Notes under the pieces: generated by a model
Seen by the model: only the letters and a program-made list of their open reading frames with translations
Told to the model about the DNA's origin: nothing
Databases searched by the model: none
Part shown: positions 6,109-6,951 of the stretch, one piece after another
Layout: every line of letters starts with the position of its first letter
Position numbering within the stretch: position 1 is the stretch's first letter
DNA from: Candidatus Omnitrophota bacterium
GTDB lineage: Bacteria; Omnitrophota; Gorgyraeia; Tantalellales; Tantalellaceae
Assembly (NCBI GenBank): GCA_028717825.1
Contig: JAQUNB010000063.1
Span: forward strand, 1-6,951
Direction: 5' to 3'
DNA: 6,951 nt
Made by a program: the position numbers and the translations under genes

Positions 6109-6384
6109 ATGAAGAAAATATCAGTATGGATCCTTGCAATAGCATTTGTTTTGTCGGCTAATTTTATTTTTGCCGCGGAAGATGAAGGTTTAAAGTTAGG
6201 CGGGATGGATAAAGAAACCAAAAAAGCGGAGATCGAGACAAAGAAAGCCGCTAAAGAAACTGAAAAAGCGGCAAAAAAGACCGAAAAAGAAGCGGTAAAA
6301 ACCGAGAAAAAGACCGATAAGGCAGCCGCAAAATTAAAAAAACAAACCGAAAAACAAGCGGCGAAAATAAAGAAACAAATGTAA
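6109..6384 (+). CDS. Secreted Lys/Ala/Glu-rich heptad-repeat protein, unknown function
   Basis: The 91-aa product starts with a clear signal peptide, MKKISVWILAIAFVLSANFIFA, with cleavage predicted between the last Ala and AEDEG. From about residue 34 to the end it is almost entirely Lys, Ala, Glu and Thr in 7-residue units: KETKKAE, IETKKAA, KETEKAA, KKTEKEA, VKTEKKT, then looser copies. This predicts a long, highly charged, basic helix, probably periplasmic. Because the a/d positions are mostly Ala, Thr or Lys rather than large hydrophobics, it is more likely a single soluble helix (LEA-like) or a polyanion/peptidoglycan-interacting helix than a tight coiled coil. The ribosome site AAAAGGAGGG is among the strongest in the window, and a terminator follows directly, so it seems to be an independently and perhaps highly expressed gene. 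I do not recognise a family. Confidence 0.75.
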   Translation: MKKISVWILAIAFVLSANFIFAAEDEGLKLGGMDKETKKAEIETKKAAKETEKAAKKTEKEAVKTEKKTDKAAAKLKKQTEKQAAKIKKQM

Positions 6385-6405
6385 AAAAATAAAAGCACCG
6401 GATAC

Positions 6406-6447
6406 AAACCCTCTGTGATAGGATCTATTACAGAGGGTTTTGTTTTT
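6406..6447 (+). terminator. Rho-independent terminator
   Basis: A 15-bp stem (6406-6420 with 6426-6440, one G-U pair) containing ACCCTCTGT/ACAGAGGGT closes a 5-nt loop and is followed by TGTTTTT (6441-6447). It begins 22 nt after the heptad-repeat gene and should end that transcript. A-rich sequence on the 5' side (6385-6394) could let it work weakly in the other direction too. Confidence 0.9.
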
Positions 6448-6490
6448 AAAAGAGAACAATTATTCCAAATAATTCAAAGAAGGCGGGGAA

Positions 6491-6811
6491 ATGATCAACA
6501 TAATAGAACGGTCCGGCGAATTGATCAATTTAATTGAATATCAAGATGGATCGGTGGTGAGCAGGGAGATAATAAAAAAAGATAAAGGCACGATCACGCT
6601 TTTCGCGTTTGATAGAGGCCAGGGCTTAAGTGAACACACCGCTCCGTTTGACGCCGTTGTTTATGTTTTTGACGGAAAAGCAAAAATAACGATAGCGGGG
6701 AAGGAACATCTTTTGAATACAGGCGAGATCATACTAATGCCGGCCAATAAACCGCATGCCCTGAAGGCAGTCGAGCGGTTCAAAATGCTTTTGGTGATGA
6801 TAAGGGCGTGA
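6491..6811 (+). CDS. Small single-domain cupin protein
   Basis: This 106-aa cytoplasmic protein is almost wholly one cupin_2 beta-barrel. Motif 1 corresponds to GQGLSEHTAPFDAVVYVFDG (43-62), with His49 and Asp54 in the metal-ligand region; motif 2 is GEIILMPANKPHALKA (78-93), with His89. The first motif lacks the second His of the canonical HxH, which is common in this widespread small-cupin group, so a bound metal is possible but not assured. The exact function of the group is unknown; members are often linked to sensing or sugar-related enzymes. The ribosome site AGGCGGGG (6481-6488) supports ATG 6491. It lies after a terminator, so it is transcribed on its own or with something beyond the window. 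I see no direct tie to the nickel genes. Confidence 0.85.
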   Translation: MINIIERSGELINLIEYQDGSVVSREIIKKDKGTITLFAFDRGQGLSEHTAPFDAVVYVFDGKAKITIAGKEHLLNTGEIILMPANKPHALKAVERFKMLLVMIRA

Positions 6812-6816
6812 TCGGT

Positions 6817-6905
6817 TTGTGGCTTGTGACTAGTATCGGCCCACGGGATACGGCCCCCGGCCCACGTCGTTAGTGTCTAGTCTCTAGTGTCTTGTGACTA
6901 GTCGT
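6817..6905. repeat. Degenerate 7-bp tandem repeats flanking a GC-rich insert
   Basis: Three 7-bp units (6817-6837: TTGTGGC, TTGTGAC, TAGTATC) and five more (6871-6905: TAGTGTC, TAGTCTC, TAGTGTC, TTGTGAC, TAGTCGT) share a pattern T[A/T]GTnnC. Between them, 33 GC-rich bases hold GGCCCACG twice (6838-6845 and 6859-6866). No gene or convincing terminator is present in this stretch, which follows the cupin stop directly. Confidence 0.75.
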
Positions 6906-6910
6906 TTTAA

Positions 6911-6950
6911 GGTTACATGAGGTTACTCTAGGTTAATTAATGTTACAAGA
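6911..6950. repeat. Four 10-bp tandem units with GGTTAC core, at window edge
   Basis: GGTTACATGA, GGTTACTCTA, GGTTAATTAA and TGTTACAAGA follow one another without gaps, so the GTTA core recurs exactly once per 10 bp, close to one helical turn. The array reaches the end of the window and may continue. The last unit is preceded by AT-rich sequence. No coding frame supports it. Confidence 0.6.
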
Positions 6951-6951
6951 G

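Noticed and set aside
5835..6407. Long minus-strand frame of 190 codons rich in Phe and Ala
   Set aside because: It is the antisense of the Lys/Glu-rich repeat gene, where AAA and GAA codons read as Phe on the other strand. It overlaps two well-supported + strand genes and has no ribosome site.
6817..6905. CRISPR array
   Set aside because: Units are only 7 bp, contiguous and degenerate, with no spacers and no cas genes in view.

Overview
The window comes from a Gram-negative (diderm) bacterium. Two predicted outer-membrane beta-barrel proteins with signal peptides and a C-terminal Phe are present, and base composition is moderate. Codon use looks uniform across the window. The lineage cannot be fixed from this sequence; an uncultured diderm lineage such as Omnitrophota is only a guess. 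All genes supported here lie on the + strand.

Positions 9-4621 form a nickel (or nickel/cobalt) uptake locus. It starts with a complete nikR regulator (9-425), which keeps the ribbon-helix-helix domain and all four Ni ligands. After a 131-nt gap that may hold a promoter comes an OprB-like porin with a coiled-coil N-terminus (557-1924). Next is a tightly packed energy-coupling-factor (ECF) transporter: CbiM/NikM substrate component (1951-2631), a PDGLE-type small membrane component (2634-2966), CbiQ transmembrane component with a TTG start (2974-3819), and CbiO ATPase with a His-rich tail (3827-4621). Gaps between consecutive genes from the porin to cbiO are 2 to 26 nt, so these five are probably one transcript. 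The inferred path is porin across the outer membrane, then the ECF complex across the inner membrane, with NikR sensing cytoplasmic nickel.

Directly after cbiO (about 4634-4873) is a second, truncated nikR copy. It lacks the DNA-binding domain and most Ni ligands. Its C-terminal 44 codons nevertheless match nikR with 35 identical residues and mostly synonymous differences, so this part was under protein-level selection for much of its history. A near-perfect inverted repeat (4913-4939) follows, then a second, unrelated outer-membrane barrel protein (5031-5981).

The right part carries a secreted Lys/Ala/Glu/Thr heptad-repeat protein (6109-6384) with a plausible promoter and a strong Rho-independent terminator, and a small single-domain cupin (6491-6811). 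The last 135 bases have no gene. They hold two kinds of short tandem repeat: 7-bp units around TAGTGTC/TTGTGAC, and four 10-bp units around GGTTAC that reach the window edge.

The observations most worth follow-up are the porin embedded in the NikR/ECF locus, the selected but DNA-binding-less NikR fragment closing the operon, and the His-rich tail on the ATPase.
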